Shown here: positions 35,745-43,561 of the stretch, one piece after another
Numbering within the stretch: the first letter of the stretch is position 1
Layout: each line of letters begins with the position of its first letter
NCBI RefSeq assembly: GCF_003852525.1
Contig: NZ_QAJL01000003.1
Coordinates: forward strand, 878,972-942,971
Direction of reading: 5' to 3'
Length of the DNA stretch: 64,000 bases
Source: Pedobacter sp. KBW06
Lineage (GTDB): Bacteria > Bacteroidota > Bacteroidia > Sphingobacteriales > Sphingobacteriaceae
Made by a program: the position numbers and the translations under genes
The notes under the pieces: model-generated
The model's input: only the letters and a program-made list of their open reading frames with translations
Database searches by the model: none
Told to the model about the DNA's origin: nothing

Positions 35745-36699
35745 TTACTTTTTCAGAGGTCAGTGGTTTCACATAAAAGTCTTTTACACACAGGAAGGAC
35801 TTTGCCCTCAATCGTTCTCTCGGATCAATTGAAGAGGAAACAATGACCACATCAATAAAGATATTGTGTTCTTCCATCATGTGCAGAAACTTCCAGCCGT
35901 CGATCTCCGGCATATGAAGGTCCAGGAGGATCAGGTCGGGATTGTTTTCCCTAATGTAACCCAATGCAATTTCCGGATCATCAAAAAGCGCAATTTTCTT
36001 ATCGCTATGGTGTTTTTTAATCAACATCTGGTGCAGCCGGTTCGTGATCACATCATCATCCACCAACACAATGTGTTTATTGTCTCCCCGGTCGTTTAAA
36101 GCATCAAACAAATCCGTATTTTCCTGCTGGTGCAGCATGGAGTTGAGCATTTTAATGATTTCATCCAGTTTTAGCGCCTGCAGGTTGATGTCGCTCAGCA
36201 GCTGATTGATCTTCAGGATATCATAAGATTCCAGCGGATGATAATTGGTAATGGTAGAGAGACTTAAAATATTGGTGATGGGTGCCCTTAACTCATGAGA
36301 GGTGAGGTGTGAATACTCGCTCAGCATTTGCATTGGACCCAGGGTATCTGTATTGTTGATCAGGGTACAGATCACCTGATCTTCCTCCCCTTCTTTTGAT
36401 AAAGGAGTGAAAATAATCTGTAGAAAAAGATCCGTTGATTTCTCTATTGCGAAGCGTTGCTCTATACTGAAACTGTGTCCCAGGAAGCATCTCGCCAGCA
36501 GGCTTTGAAAATTATTTCTGTATTTCTGAGCAATCATTTCCACAGCAGAATCCCCAATTTCGGGACTTTTAGCAAGGAAGCCACCAAGATCATGCTGGGA
36601 CTCGATCTTGAAAAATGCAAGCTTGTAATTTTTATCTATCAGGAAAAATGAACTGTTTGCGCTTTCGCACATCCTTCTAATTGGCATGTTTGACCTCAT
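35725..36699 (-). CDS. PAS - histidine phosphotransfer (DHp) - receiver protein lacking a kinase ATPase domain
   Basis: The 324-residue protein has a PAS-like N-terminus (residues 12-115), a HisKA-type dimerisation domain with H135 in SHLTSHELRAPITN, and a C-terminal receiver (208-324) with VDDDVITNRL, phospho-acceptor D260 in LILLDLHMP and KPLT. The HATPase domain that should lie between DHp and receiver is absent: only about 20 residues separate them. It cannot be an ordinary hybrid kinase. It may be a phosphorelay intermediate or a regulator of another kinase. Confidence 0.8.
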   Translation of the reverse strand: MRSNMPIRRMCESANSSFFLIDKNYKLAFFKIESQHDLGGFLAKSPEIGDSAVEMIAQKYRNNFQSLLARCFLGHSFSIEQRFAIEKSTDLFLQIIFTPLSKEGEEDQVICTLINNTDTLGPMQMLSEYSHLTSHELRAPITNILSLSTITNYHPLESYDILKINQLLSDINLQALKLDEIIKMLNSMLHQQENTDLFDALNDRGDNKHIVLVDDDVITNRLHQMLIKKHHSDKKIALFDDPEIALGYIRENNPDLILLDLHMPEIDGWKFLHMMEEHNIFIDVVIVSSSIDPRERLRAKSFLCVKDFYVKPLTSEKVKQLLED

Positions 36700-36894
36700 T
36701 TATGCCATTAAATGAACATAAATCGGCATAAATACAATTTACCTGATATTCATTTCCTAGCTTTAGCATTAACATAATTAAACCTTATTTATTATAAACT
36801 GATACTTTGACGAACTTTATGGAGCTATAATTGCCTTACATTCAAAACAATTAACCCTCGAACTCATCACAAATCAACGAAATATATATTACTT

Positions 36895-37260
36895 ATGCAA
36901 GAAATTCTATCAAAGAAGGATATTGGTGACAGGATAAAGGATTTACGATTAGAAAATGGCCTTTCCCAGTCATTTATAGCTGAAATACTAAATTTATCCC
37001 GAAGCAATTACTCCCAAATAGAACTTGGAAATCAATACCCCTCCTTCCATACTTTACATAGCATTGCCAGATATTATAGCAAGAGCTATGAATGGCTTTT
37101 GCATGGCATTAGCGGGACGCAAAATGAAGAACCGACAGTTAGGGTTGACCTGCTGATTAAAGACCTGGAAAGCACCTTAAAAAGTTTCACGAACTCATTG
37201 GCAAAACTGGAACAGGAACTGGTACAGATTAAGAACAAAAGAACAGAAGCTACCTCATAA
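36895..37260 (+). CDS. XRE family helix-turn-helix regulator
   Basis: The 121-residue DNA-binding protein has its HTH at residues 10-65 (IKDLRLENGLSQSFIAEILNLSRSNYSQIELG), followed by a helical C-terminal part with coiled-coil character (LIKDLESTLKSFTNSLAKLEQEL). A 195-base gap precedes it. No obvious target or toxin partner is adjacent. Confidence 0.85.
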   Translation: MQEILSKKDIGDRIKDLRLENGLSQSFIAEILNLSRSNYSQIELGNQYPSFHTLHSIARYYSKSYEWLLHGISGTQNEEPTVRVDLLIKDLESTLKSFTNSLAKLEQELVQIKNKRTEATS

Positions 37261-37267
37261 CCACAAA

Positions 37268-37298
37268 AAAAGGCCACAACATCAAGTCGTGGCCTTTT
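37268..37298. terminator. Bidirectional terminator between the XRE gene and rpmA
   Basis: AAAAGGCCAC (37268-37277) pairs with GTGGCCTTTT (37289-37298). The A and T runs flank both sides, so it can terminate both convergent transcripts. Confidence 0.8.
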
Positions 37299-37316
37299 CT
37301 ATATTTTAATATTGTA

Positions 37317-37742
37317 CTATTCTGCCGGAGCTGCTTCTTCAGTTGCTTCAGATTTAGTCTCTTCAGCTTTAACTGCTTTCTTTGCAGGTGCTTTTTTAGC
37401 CGGTGCAGCTTCTTCTGTAGCTGGAGCAGCAGCTTTTGCAGCTTTAGCTACAGGTGCTTTTTTCTCTGCTACTTCTTCAGTAACTACCGGTAAAGGCAAG
37501 ATAGAAACGTATGATTTGTTATCTTGTTTCTTTTTGAAGATTACGGTACCATCAACCAAAGCGAATAAAGTATGGTCTTTACCAATACCTACTCCTTTAT
37601 CAGGATGATGTTTAGTACCACGCTGACGTACCAGAATGTTTCCGGCGATAGCTAACTGACCACCAAAAATTTTAATACCTAAGCGTTTACTATGCGATTC
37701 ACGTCCGTTTCTCGAACTACCGGCTCCTTTTTTGTGTGCCAT
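37317..37742 (-). CDS. rpmA: 50S ribosomal protein L27 with long C-terminal extension
   Basis: Residues 1-86 are standard L27 ([40 protein letters not shown]). Family proteins usually stop near here, but this one continues for about 55 residues of Ala/Lys/Glu/Pro-rich sequence ([19 protein letters not shown]). The extension resembles in composition the H1-like protein at 24666. It is transcribed after rplU. Confidence 0.95.
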   Translation of the reverse strand: MAHKKGAGSSRNGRESHSKRLGIKIFGGQLAIAGNILVRQRGTKHHPDKGVGIGKDHTLFALVDGTVIFKKKQDNKSYVSILPLPVVTEEVAEKKAPVAKAAKAAAPATEEAAPAKKAPAKKAVKAEETKSEATEEAAPAE

Positions 37743-37801
37743 CTTGTTTTATATTTTACAAATCACCTGATATTCCGGCAATTTTTTTGTTTAACAACTA
37801 A

Positions 37802-38113
37802 TTATAAACTGATACCAGAGATCTGGATTTTAGTGAAGTACTGGCGGTGACCATTTTTCTTTTTGTAACCTTTTCTACGTTTCTTTTTGAAAACGATTAC
37901 TTTATCACCTTTTAAATGAGACACGATCTTAGCTGAAACCGTAGCACCTTTCAAAGTAGGAGCTCCTACTGTGATTTTACCACCATCTTCAACCAACAAT
38001 ACATTGTCAAATTCAATACTAGCGCCTTCATCTCCTTGCAAACGGTGTACAAAAAGGTGCTGGTCTTTTGCAACTTTGAATTGCTGTCCTGCTATATTTA
38101 CTATTGCGTACAT
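37802..38113 (-). CDS. rplU: 50S ribosomal protein L21
   Basis: The 103-residue, full-length protein has [18 protein letters not shown] at the start, [17 protein letters not shown] near the C-terminus. It binds 23S rRNA. Normal rplU-rpmA gene order; 59 bases separate the two. Confidence 0.97.
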   Translation of the reverse strand: MYAIVNIAGQQFKVAKDQHLFVHRLQGDEGASIEFDNVLLVEDGGKITVGAPTLKGATVSAKIVSHLKGDKVIVFKKKRRKGYKKKNGHRQYFTKIQISGISL

Positions 38114-38159
38114 TGTTAAATAATTATTATTTTAAACTGTTTATTTTTTTATCGAGGTG

Positions 38160-38167
38160 CAAATATA
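38160..38167 (-). promoter_or_regulatory. Putative -7 box of rplU-rpmA
   Basis: On the minus strand TATATTTG, a perfect TAnnTTTG, lies 47 bases before the rplU start. The -33 element is weak. Confidence 0.5.
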
Positions 38168-38196
38168 GAATTAATTATTCTAAATCCATAACAGAT

Positions 38197-38709
38197 TTAT
38201 TTTTTCTTTCCATACCTTTCTTCTGCGTCATTGATGCTCTGTGACACAAGGGTTTTCATTTGCTCTGCCAGCCCTTTTAATTTCGGGATTTCTACGTAAT
38301 CGGTCAGATAGACTACCTTTTTAGATTTCTTCTTATAATTGAACTGGATCACATAGCGCAATACTTTCGAAGAATCCAGGTTCGTTCCCTGGTTCGCAAT
38401 GACCTCCGGAAAATTCCAGAAACCAATTTCTGCCGCTTTACTATGCAAATACAGCATGTCATTCGGCCGTAGTTTTACATTTGTTTTGATCACCGAGTCT
38501 TTCCCGTCCACGTACTGATAATCCCCTGTTTTAGAATTATAAGTGTTCTCCAGATTATTCCCTAAGCCCCATTTGAAATCAATAGATTCGAATTCTGTCG
38601 ACTTAAACGGCGCATTACGAAACATTGGCGTGTAATAAATGACACAATAGGCCAGGAAAGGGACGACAATGGTTAATAATAGGAAGATTTTCTTCGCTTT
38701 GCTACTCAT
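38197..38709 (-). CDS. Membrane-anchored protein of unknown function
   Basis: The 170-residue protein has one N-terminal membrane segment (IFLLLTIVVPFLAYCVIYY) and a soluble part, probably periplasmic, with YNSKTGDYQYVDGKDSVIKTNVKLR and a basic C-terminus. I do not recognise a family. It lies between the symporter and rplU, with its own 38-base spacer from the symporter gene. Confidence 0.6.
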   Translation of the reverse strand: MSSKAKKIFLLLTIVVPFLAYCVIYYTPMFRNAPFKSTEFESIDFKWGLGNNLENTYNSKTGDYQYVDGKDSVIKTNVKLRPNDMLYLHSKAAEIGFWNFPEVIANQGTNLDSSKVLRYVIQFNYKKKSKKVVYLTDYVEIPKLKGLAEQMKTLVSQSINDAEERYGKKK

Positions 38710-38747
38710 GTTATTTTATTGTTGTTAGTATATACTCTTTTTAAAGG

Positions 38748-40133
38748 CTAATCCAGGGGCTCTGAGAGCTCTCCCTCCCACTTACTCACTACCGCAGTAG
38801 CGATACTGTTTCCGATCACGTTAGTTGCTGATCTTCCCATATCCAGTAAAGGATCGATCCCGATCAGTAAGGCCAGGCCTGCTTCCGGAATATTGAAAGA
38901 AGCAATGGTACCTGCAATCACCACAAGGGACGCCCTTGGCACACCCGCAATTCCTTTACTCGTTAACATCAGGATCAGCAACATGGAAACCTGTTGCTCA
39001 AAAGACAAATGAATGCCATAAGACTGCGCAATGAATAAGGAAGCAAATGTCATATATAACATAGAACCATCCAGGTTAAAAGAATAACCCAGCGGCAATA
39101 CAAAACTTACAATTTTCTCTTTACAACCGAAACGTTCCAGCTGAAGCATCGTTTTTGGATAAGCAGCTTCACTGCTTGCGGTACTGAAGGCTACCAGTAC
39201 CGGCTCTTTCATTCTGTTCATCAGGTTAAACACCCTGCTTTTGAGAATGGTAAAACCGATAAAGATCAGCAGGATCCAGAGCAATAACATACTCGAATAG
39301 AACTCCCCGATAAACAGGGCATAGGTCGACAGGACAGTGAGTCCTTGTTTCGCCACAATAGCGGCCATCGCCCCAAACACCGCAAAAGGTGCAAAATTCA
39401 TTACATATCCCGTAACCTTTAAGATCACATGTGCTACCGCGTCAAAGAATTTAATGATCACCTGTCCCTTTTCTCCGATCGCAGCCGTGGCTACCCCAAA
39501 GAATAAAGAGAAAACGACGATCTGCAGGATCTCATTGGTGGCCATGGCCTCCGTCATACTCTTGGGAACAATGTGAGAGATGAAATCTTTAAGTGATACC
39601 GCCACTTTATGAATCCCTGTATCTGCATTGCTCGGAGGCAAAGGCAGCTGCATCGCTTCACCTGGCTTAAATATATTCACCATGATCATTCCCAGTACCA
39701 GTGATAAAAGCGAGGCGCTCATGAACCATAACATGGTTTTTCCGCCAATCCTTCCAACAGCTTTGATGTCCCCAACTTTGGCCACCCCTACTACAAGCGT
39801 AGAGAAAACCAGGGGTGCAACGATCATTTTAATCAACCGAAGAAAGATATCACTTAATAAGGTAAGGGGTTCTAATTTTTTCTCTCTGACCTTTTCCGCT
39901 TCTACACGGGCTTTCTGGGCAGCAACCTTCTGAATGTTTAAATCCGCATACTGAACAACAGTGGTGTCTTTCAGGTTGTTTAATTTGACTTCTATCCCTT
40001 TTACTCTTATCTCTGCTTTGGTAATGTCTCCATTGTAGTCTTTAAATGAATTTACATTTAAATAATACCCGAGAGCGACCCCTAATATTAAGGCAAGAAA
40101 AATAAAAAATGTTAACCTGTTGTTCTTTGACAT
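38748..40133 (-). CDS. Dicarboxylate/amino acid:cation symporter (DAACS family)
   Basis: The 461-residue protein has the hallmark segments SDIFLRLIKMIVAPLVFSTL, FSTASSEAAYPKTM (hairpin HP1), LPLGYSFNLDGSMLY (NMDGT-like substrate/cation site) and IDPLLDMGRSATNVIGNS. It couples C4-dicarboxylate or glutamate/aspartate uptake to Na+ or H+. Unusually, about 60 hydrophilic residues, partly coiled-coil-like (VRVKGIEVKL..AQKARVEAEKVREK), are inserted between the first two membrane segments. Confidence 0.92.
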   Translation of the reverse strand: MSKNNRLTFFIFLALILGVALGYYLNVNSFKDYNGDITKAEIRVKGIEVKLNNLKDTTVVQYADLNIQKVAAQKARVEAEKVREKKLEPLTLLSDIFLRLIKMIVAPLVFSTLVVGVAKVGDIKAVGRIGGKTMLWFMSASLLSLVLGMIMVNIFKPGEAMQLPLPPSNADTGIHKVAVSLKDFISHIVPKSMTEAMATNEILQIVVFSLFFGVATAAIGEKGQVIIKFFDAVAHVILKVTGYVMNFAPFAVFGAMAAIVAKQGLTVLSTYALFIGEFYSSMLLLWILLIFIGFTILKSRVFNLMNRMKEPVLVAFSTASSEAAYPKTMLQLERFGCKEKIVSFVLPLGYSFNLDGSMLYMTFASLFIAQSYGIHLSFEQQVSMLLILMLTSKGIAGVPRASLVVIAGTIASFNIPEAGLALLIGIDPLLDMGRSATNVIGNSIATAVVSKWEGELSEPLD

Positions 40134-40232
40134 CGTAAGCTTTTAAAGTAATTGTACAGCCTGTAAAACTACAACAATTAAATTATTCTCTAAATATTAT
40201 TGATAAAGGAACTAACTTTATACCTTGCATTT

Positions 40233-40257
40233 TGTAACAAATGGCCCCTGCCTATAT
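40233..40257 (+). promoter_or_regulatory. Possible ECF-type promoter of the sigma factor gene
   Basis: TGTAAC at 40233-40238 resembles an ECF -35 element, followed 13 bases later by CTATAT at 40252-40257. TTTGTAACAAA here is also an 11-base palindrome. Autoregulation by its own sigma factor is an inference. Confidence 0.3.
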
Positions 40258-40283
40258 CTAAACCAATAATAAAAAGACGCATA

Positions 40284-40781
40284 TTGAAAGAGAAAGACCT
40301 GTTATTTAAACAAATCTTTGACACCAACTCCAAGAAAATATTCCACCTGTGCTACGGCTATACCGGGGATGAGGATTCGGCCAATGACCTGCTCCAGGAA
40401 ACCTTTCTAAAGGTTTGGCAAAATCTGGACAAGTTCAGAAACAAGTCGCTGATTTCTACCTGGATTTACCGGATTGCCGTAAATACCTGCCTCACCTATT
40501 TAAGATCAGAAAAGCGACAGGCAAAAGATGAATTAACCGACAACATTATTGAAACGCGCCCTGAAGAATTTTCTGAGAAGAACGAACAGGTGGCCTTACT
40601 TTATAAGTCGATTTCTCAATTGGAAGAAAATGACCGTTTGATCATTACGATGGTACTGGATGAACTTCCTTACCATGAGATCGCCGAGATATCAGGGATT
40701 AGCGAAGGAAACCTAAGGGTAAAAATCCACCGCATTAAATTAAAACTTACAGAATTATACAATCAGCATGCAAGAATTTGA
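40284..40781 (+). CDS. ECF-type RNA polymerase sigma factor
   Basis: The protein has the two conserved ECF regions: sigma2 (YTGDEDSANDLLQETFLKVWQNLDKFR) and sigma4 (LPYHEIAEISGISEGNLRVKIHR). No ATG is available upstream; the TTG at 40284 (KEKDLLFKQIF) gives the best N-terminus, 165 residues. It directs transcription of a small regulon. It overlaps by 14 bases a downstream membrane protein gene, a common layout for a sigma factor and its regulator. Confidence 0.88.
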   Translation: MKEKDLLFKQIFDTNSKKIFHLCYGYTGDEDSANDLLQETFLKVWQNLDKFRNKSLISTWIYRIAVNTCLTYLRSEKRQAKDELTDNIIETRPEEFSEKNEQVALLYKSISQLEENDRLIITMVLDELPYHEIAEISGISEGNLRVKIHRIKLKLTELYNQHARI

Positions 40782-41367
40782 TCATATACAATCGCTTTGG
40801 CAATCACATTCTGTAGAGGTGAAAATCTCTTCGGATGAAATGTTGGCACAGGCAAAAAAGGAAGTAAACTCCATTAGCAACCGATCGAGACTCAACATTG
40901 TGGGAATGGTAACCTCCTTTGTAGCTGTTGGAAGTCTGTGTTTTTTCATCGACTTTCTGTCCTGGACCACTTATGCAGGAATCATAATTGTGCTGCTGGC
41001 TATAGCCGCGCTTACCGTCATTTTAATTCAGGGACACCGCCTGATCTCCAGAAATGATTTCACCACACATCCCAATGAATTTCTGGTGAGCCTGAAACAA
41101 TACCAGCTGAGCAGGTTTAGCCTTTACAACAAAATGTACTGGATCTATGCAGTTGCCCTCACCCTGGGTGTTGGACTTTACCTGATCGAAGTAGTGACTT
41201 ATATGGCACTATGGGCACAGATTCTCATCGTCCTCTTCTCCTTCCTGTGGATGATCTTTTGCTCCACTTTAGTCCGCAAGGCGGTGATCAAAAAAGACAG
41301 GGAAAGAATCGCCCTGCTGATCGAAAAGTTCGAAAGACTTGGAAGTCAGTTCAAAACACAATCTTAA
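40768..41367 (+). CDS. Membrane protein, candidate anti-sigma factor
   Basis: The 199-residue protein has a soluble N-terminus of about 45 residues, then four hydrophobic segments (MVTSFVAVGSLCFFI, AGIIIVLLAIAALTVIL, MYWIYAVALTLGVGLYL, ILIVLFSFLWMIFCS). No zinc-finger anti-sigma motif is visible. Overlap with the sigma gene argues that it binds and holds the sigma factor at the membrane; this is inference from position. Confidence 0.65.
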   Translation: MQEFDHIQSLWQSHSVEVKISSDEMLAQAKKEVNSISNRSRLNIVGMVTSFVAVGSLCFFIDFLSWTTYAGIIIVLLAIAALTVILIQGHRLISRNDFTTHPNEFLVSLKQYQLSRFSLYNKMYWIYAVALTLGVGLYLIEVVTYMALWAQILIVLFSFLWMIFCSTLVRKAVIKKDRERIALLIEKFERLGSQFKTQS

Positions 41368-41388
41368 ATCAGAAAAAACAAGTCATAA

Positions 41389-41422
41389 AAAAAGTCATCG
41401 TCCTAATCGGAGATGACTTTTT
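41389..41422 (+). terminator. Terminator of the sigma factor operon
   Basis: AAAAAGTCATC (41389-41399) pairs with GATGACTTTTT (41412-41422) and ends in the T-run. Confidence 0.8.
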
Positions 41423-41525
41423 ACTATTAACTAACCCAAATCTAATTCATCCGAACTTACATATGGATCATCCTGCTACAAATATACCTTCAATCATCCC
41501 CCTGCGATAGGCGAAAATCACCAAT

Positions 41526-41975
41526 TTAGCGGTTTTCGTTAAATTTATTTACTTGAGTGACTTGCCAAAGTCCCTGCTCATTCTTTTCGATCGTCAGGAA
41601 ATTACGTTGTAAAAAAGTAGGAAATTTAAAATCCACACGAACCATCACCACATTACCGCTGCTCGATAGCACTTCATAATCTGAATCGCAGTTAAGCTCT
41701 GTTGGTCCCATCTTTTTGTAGAAAGCCAATAAGTCAGATTTGCGTTGTTTCTGTGCCTTTCTTCCATTGCAAAAACTGACGAATGCATCCTCACTCATCA
41801 CCTGGTCAAAAAGCTTCACATCCGTATGCAGATTTGCATCGATGTAAGCGCCGACTACATCAACTGGTTTACTGTTTATATTCTTCTTTGGGGGGTGGTC
41901 TTCAAAAGTCTTACCGAAGGCGAAAGTGCAGCCAATACATAGTATGGACAGGCACATTGTTAGCTTGTTTTTCAT
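41526..41975 (-). CDS. Secreted NTF2-like protein
   Basis: The protein from ATG 41975 (MKNKLTMCLSILCIGCTFAFGK) has a signal peptide and 149 residues. The body VVGAYIDANLHTDVKLFDQVM..FVSFCNGRKAQKQRKSDLLAFYKKMG fits the nuclear-transport-factor-2-like/DUF4440 fold of small cone-shaped domains that bind lipids or act as enzyme scaffolds. The ligand is unknown. Confidence 0.7.
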   Translation of the reverse strand: MKNKLTMCLSILCIGCTFAFGKTFEDHPPKKNINSKPVDVVGAYIDANLHTDVKLFDQVMSEDAFVSFCNGRKAQKQRKSDLLAFYKKMGPTELNCDSDYEVLSSSGNVVMVRVDFKFPTFLQRNFLTIEKNEQGLWQVTQVNKFNENR

Positions 41976-42139
41976 GAGCATTTGTTTTTTTAAGGTTGCG
42001 AACGATCATCAGAAATGGCCGTTTTTGAGCGCTTAACCGATGATGGTTTCATGAGACGTTTTTTTTATTAAAATTCAGTTAAATAACTGAATATCAATAT
42101 GCTAAAAACACTTTTCAATAAAAAAACACAACAAAAAGC

Positions 42140-42997
42140 TTACCTGTACTGGCCCGGGGTTACCTGAAAAGAATTCCTGAACAGGCGGATAAATGAGCTT
42201 GGGCATTCGAAACCAACAATGTCTACGATTTCATTGATCGGGTAATTTGTATTGCGCAGAAAATATTTCGCCTGCTGCAACCTGATGCTCGTTAAGAACT
42301 GATGCGGCGATTGCTGGTAAGCCTGTTTAAAAGTACGGAGGAAATGATTTACAGACAGGCAGGCAATTTTGGCAATATCTTCCAGACAGATATTTTTGTT
42401 GTAATTGCTGATGATGTAATCCCTGGCAATTGAGAGCCTTCTCAGGATTTCAGACTTGGTGGTATGGCTGAGGAATTTCAGGGAAGCTTCTCTGCTGATC
42501 ACCTCAGAATGATAAATTTCATAATAATTGATCAGGCAATGTTCCAGATAACTGCTCAGCATCAATGAATCCGTACTCCCCTCATCGATGTGCTTTTTCA
42601 GGTGCAGCATGTTGAACTTCATATTGCCCTGTAAAGGATAGATCGCCTCTACAAAAACCGGCGCTTCTTTCCTGTTGTTTTCAGGATCATCCAGAAGAAT
42701 GCTGTCCTTTGCTGTTCTTGAATATTCAAAATCACTTACAAATTCAGGATCAAATAACACCGACATGGAACGGACTTTCGATGGAGAATTGATCCTTTTG
42801 GTATAAGAAGTCTGCTGATTAAAAAAGATGAAGTTTTCAGAGAAGAGCGTCAGGTCACGGTTAGAAGCGGTATAATCGGCAGATCCGCTAAAGATCATGT
42901 CAATCGCGTACCTGCCGGAAATTTCCGGATGAAAAGAATCATAGGCAGACTCAATTATGACTTCATTTTTGTTGACCAGTGTTCTCTGATACTTCAT
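42140..42997 (-). CDS. AraC family transcriptional regulator
   Basis: The 285-residue protein has an N-terminal cupin-like sensing part and a C-terminal double HTH (ICLEDIAKIACLSVNHFLRTFKQ, then INEIVDIVGFECPSSFIRLFRNS). It is followed on the same strand upstream by a VOC protein gene (11-base gap), which it may cotranscribe with or regulate. Confidence 0.9.
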   Translation of the reverse strand: MKYQRTLVNKNEVIIESAYDSFHPEISGRYAIDMIFSGSADYTASNRDLTLFSENFIFFNQQTSYTKRINSPSKVRSMSVLFDPEFVSDFEYSRTAKDSILLDDPENNRKEAPVFVEAIYPLQGNMKFNMLHLKKHIDEGSTDSLMLSSYLEHCLINYYEIYHSEVISREASLKFLSHTTKSEILRRLSIARDYIISNYNKNICLEDIAKIACLSVNHFLRTFKQAYQQSPHQFLTSIRLQQAKYFLRNTNYPINEIVDIVGFECPSSFIRLFRNSFQVTPGQYR

Positions 42998-43008
42998 GTC
43001 TTCTTTAA

Positions 43009-43371
43009 TTAGGCATCGGTATAATCTCTCTCTTCCAATAATACAAACCTGTTGCCGCAGGGATCCGGAAATTCGATGGCTACCCCATCCGCCCTGTAAA
43101 CAGGTTCCGTTAAACCATCCACCCGTTCTTCTTTAAGCCGGTAATGGTCCCTCAGACAATCATCCGTATATAAAATAACCGGTGCGGTTTCCAACTCCTC
43201 ATTTTGCAGCAACATTAGAAAATCACCATTGAACATTTTTAATACCGCACAATCCCTGCCCGGCATGTTCAGTTCTTCCTGTTTTTTTAAACCGAGCTTA
43301 TTGATAAAGAAATCCAGCGAACTTCTGATGTCCGTCACATAGACTACTTTATATTTTTGTTCAAGATTCAT
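43009..43371 (-). CDS. VOC family protein (glyoxalase-like)
   Basis: The 120-residue protein forms a single VOC module (VVYVTDIRSSLDFFINKLGLKK; IEFPDPCGNRFVLLEE). It is the first gene of a pair with the AraC regulator. Metal-ligand positions are only partly conserved, so it could be a binding protein rather than an enzyme. Confidence 0.78.
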   Translation of the reverse strand: MNLEQKYKVVYVTDIRSSLDFFINKLGLKKQEELNMPGRDCAVLKMFNGDFLMLLQNEELETAPVILYTDDCLRDHYRLKEERVDGLTEPVYRADGVAIEFPDPCGNRFVLLEERDYTDA

Positions 43372-43454
43372 AGTAAAAAACCGGCAAAGATGAGTTCTTT
43401 TGTAAATTATTTAACAAAATTAACATTGCTTAATCACTGTCTGTTCCCCCCTCA

Positions 43455-43514
43455 GGGGGTATATTTCAGATTTCACAAAATATCACCCTTTAAGGGGTAT
43501 TTTTTAATTGTGAA
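43455..43514. promoter_or_regulatory. Possible binding sites before the propeller sensor kinase gene
   Basis: GGGGTAT occurs twice, at 43456-43462 and 43494-43500, 38 bases apart. The second copy sits in an extended dyad: TTCACAA (43472-43478) and TTGTGAA (43508-43514) flank ACCCTTTAAGGGGT. The inverse motif ATACCCCC recurs before the DUF389 gene. A site for the cognate LuxR-type regulator is inferred. Confidence 0.4.
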
Positions 43515-43561
43515 GGGATAAATATATTTACAGTGGTTTAAACCCTGAACTCCCACCGAAC

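Noticed and set aside
37312-37608. 98-codon Ala-rich frame antisense to rpmA
   Set aside because: Mirror of the L27 extension codons; rpmA is certain.
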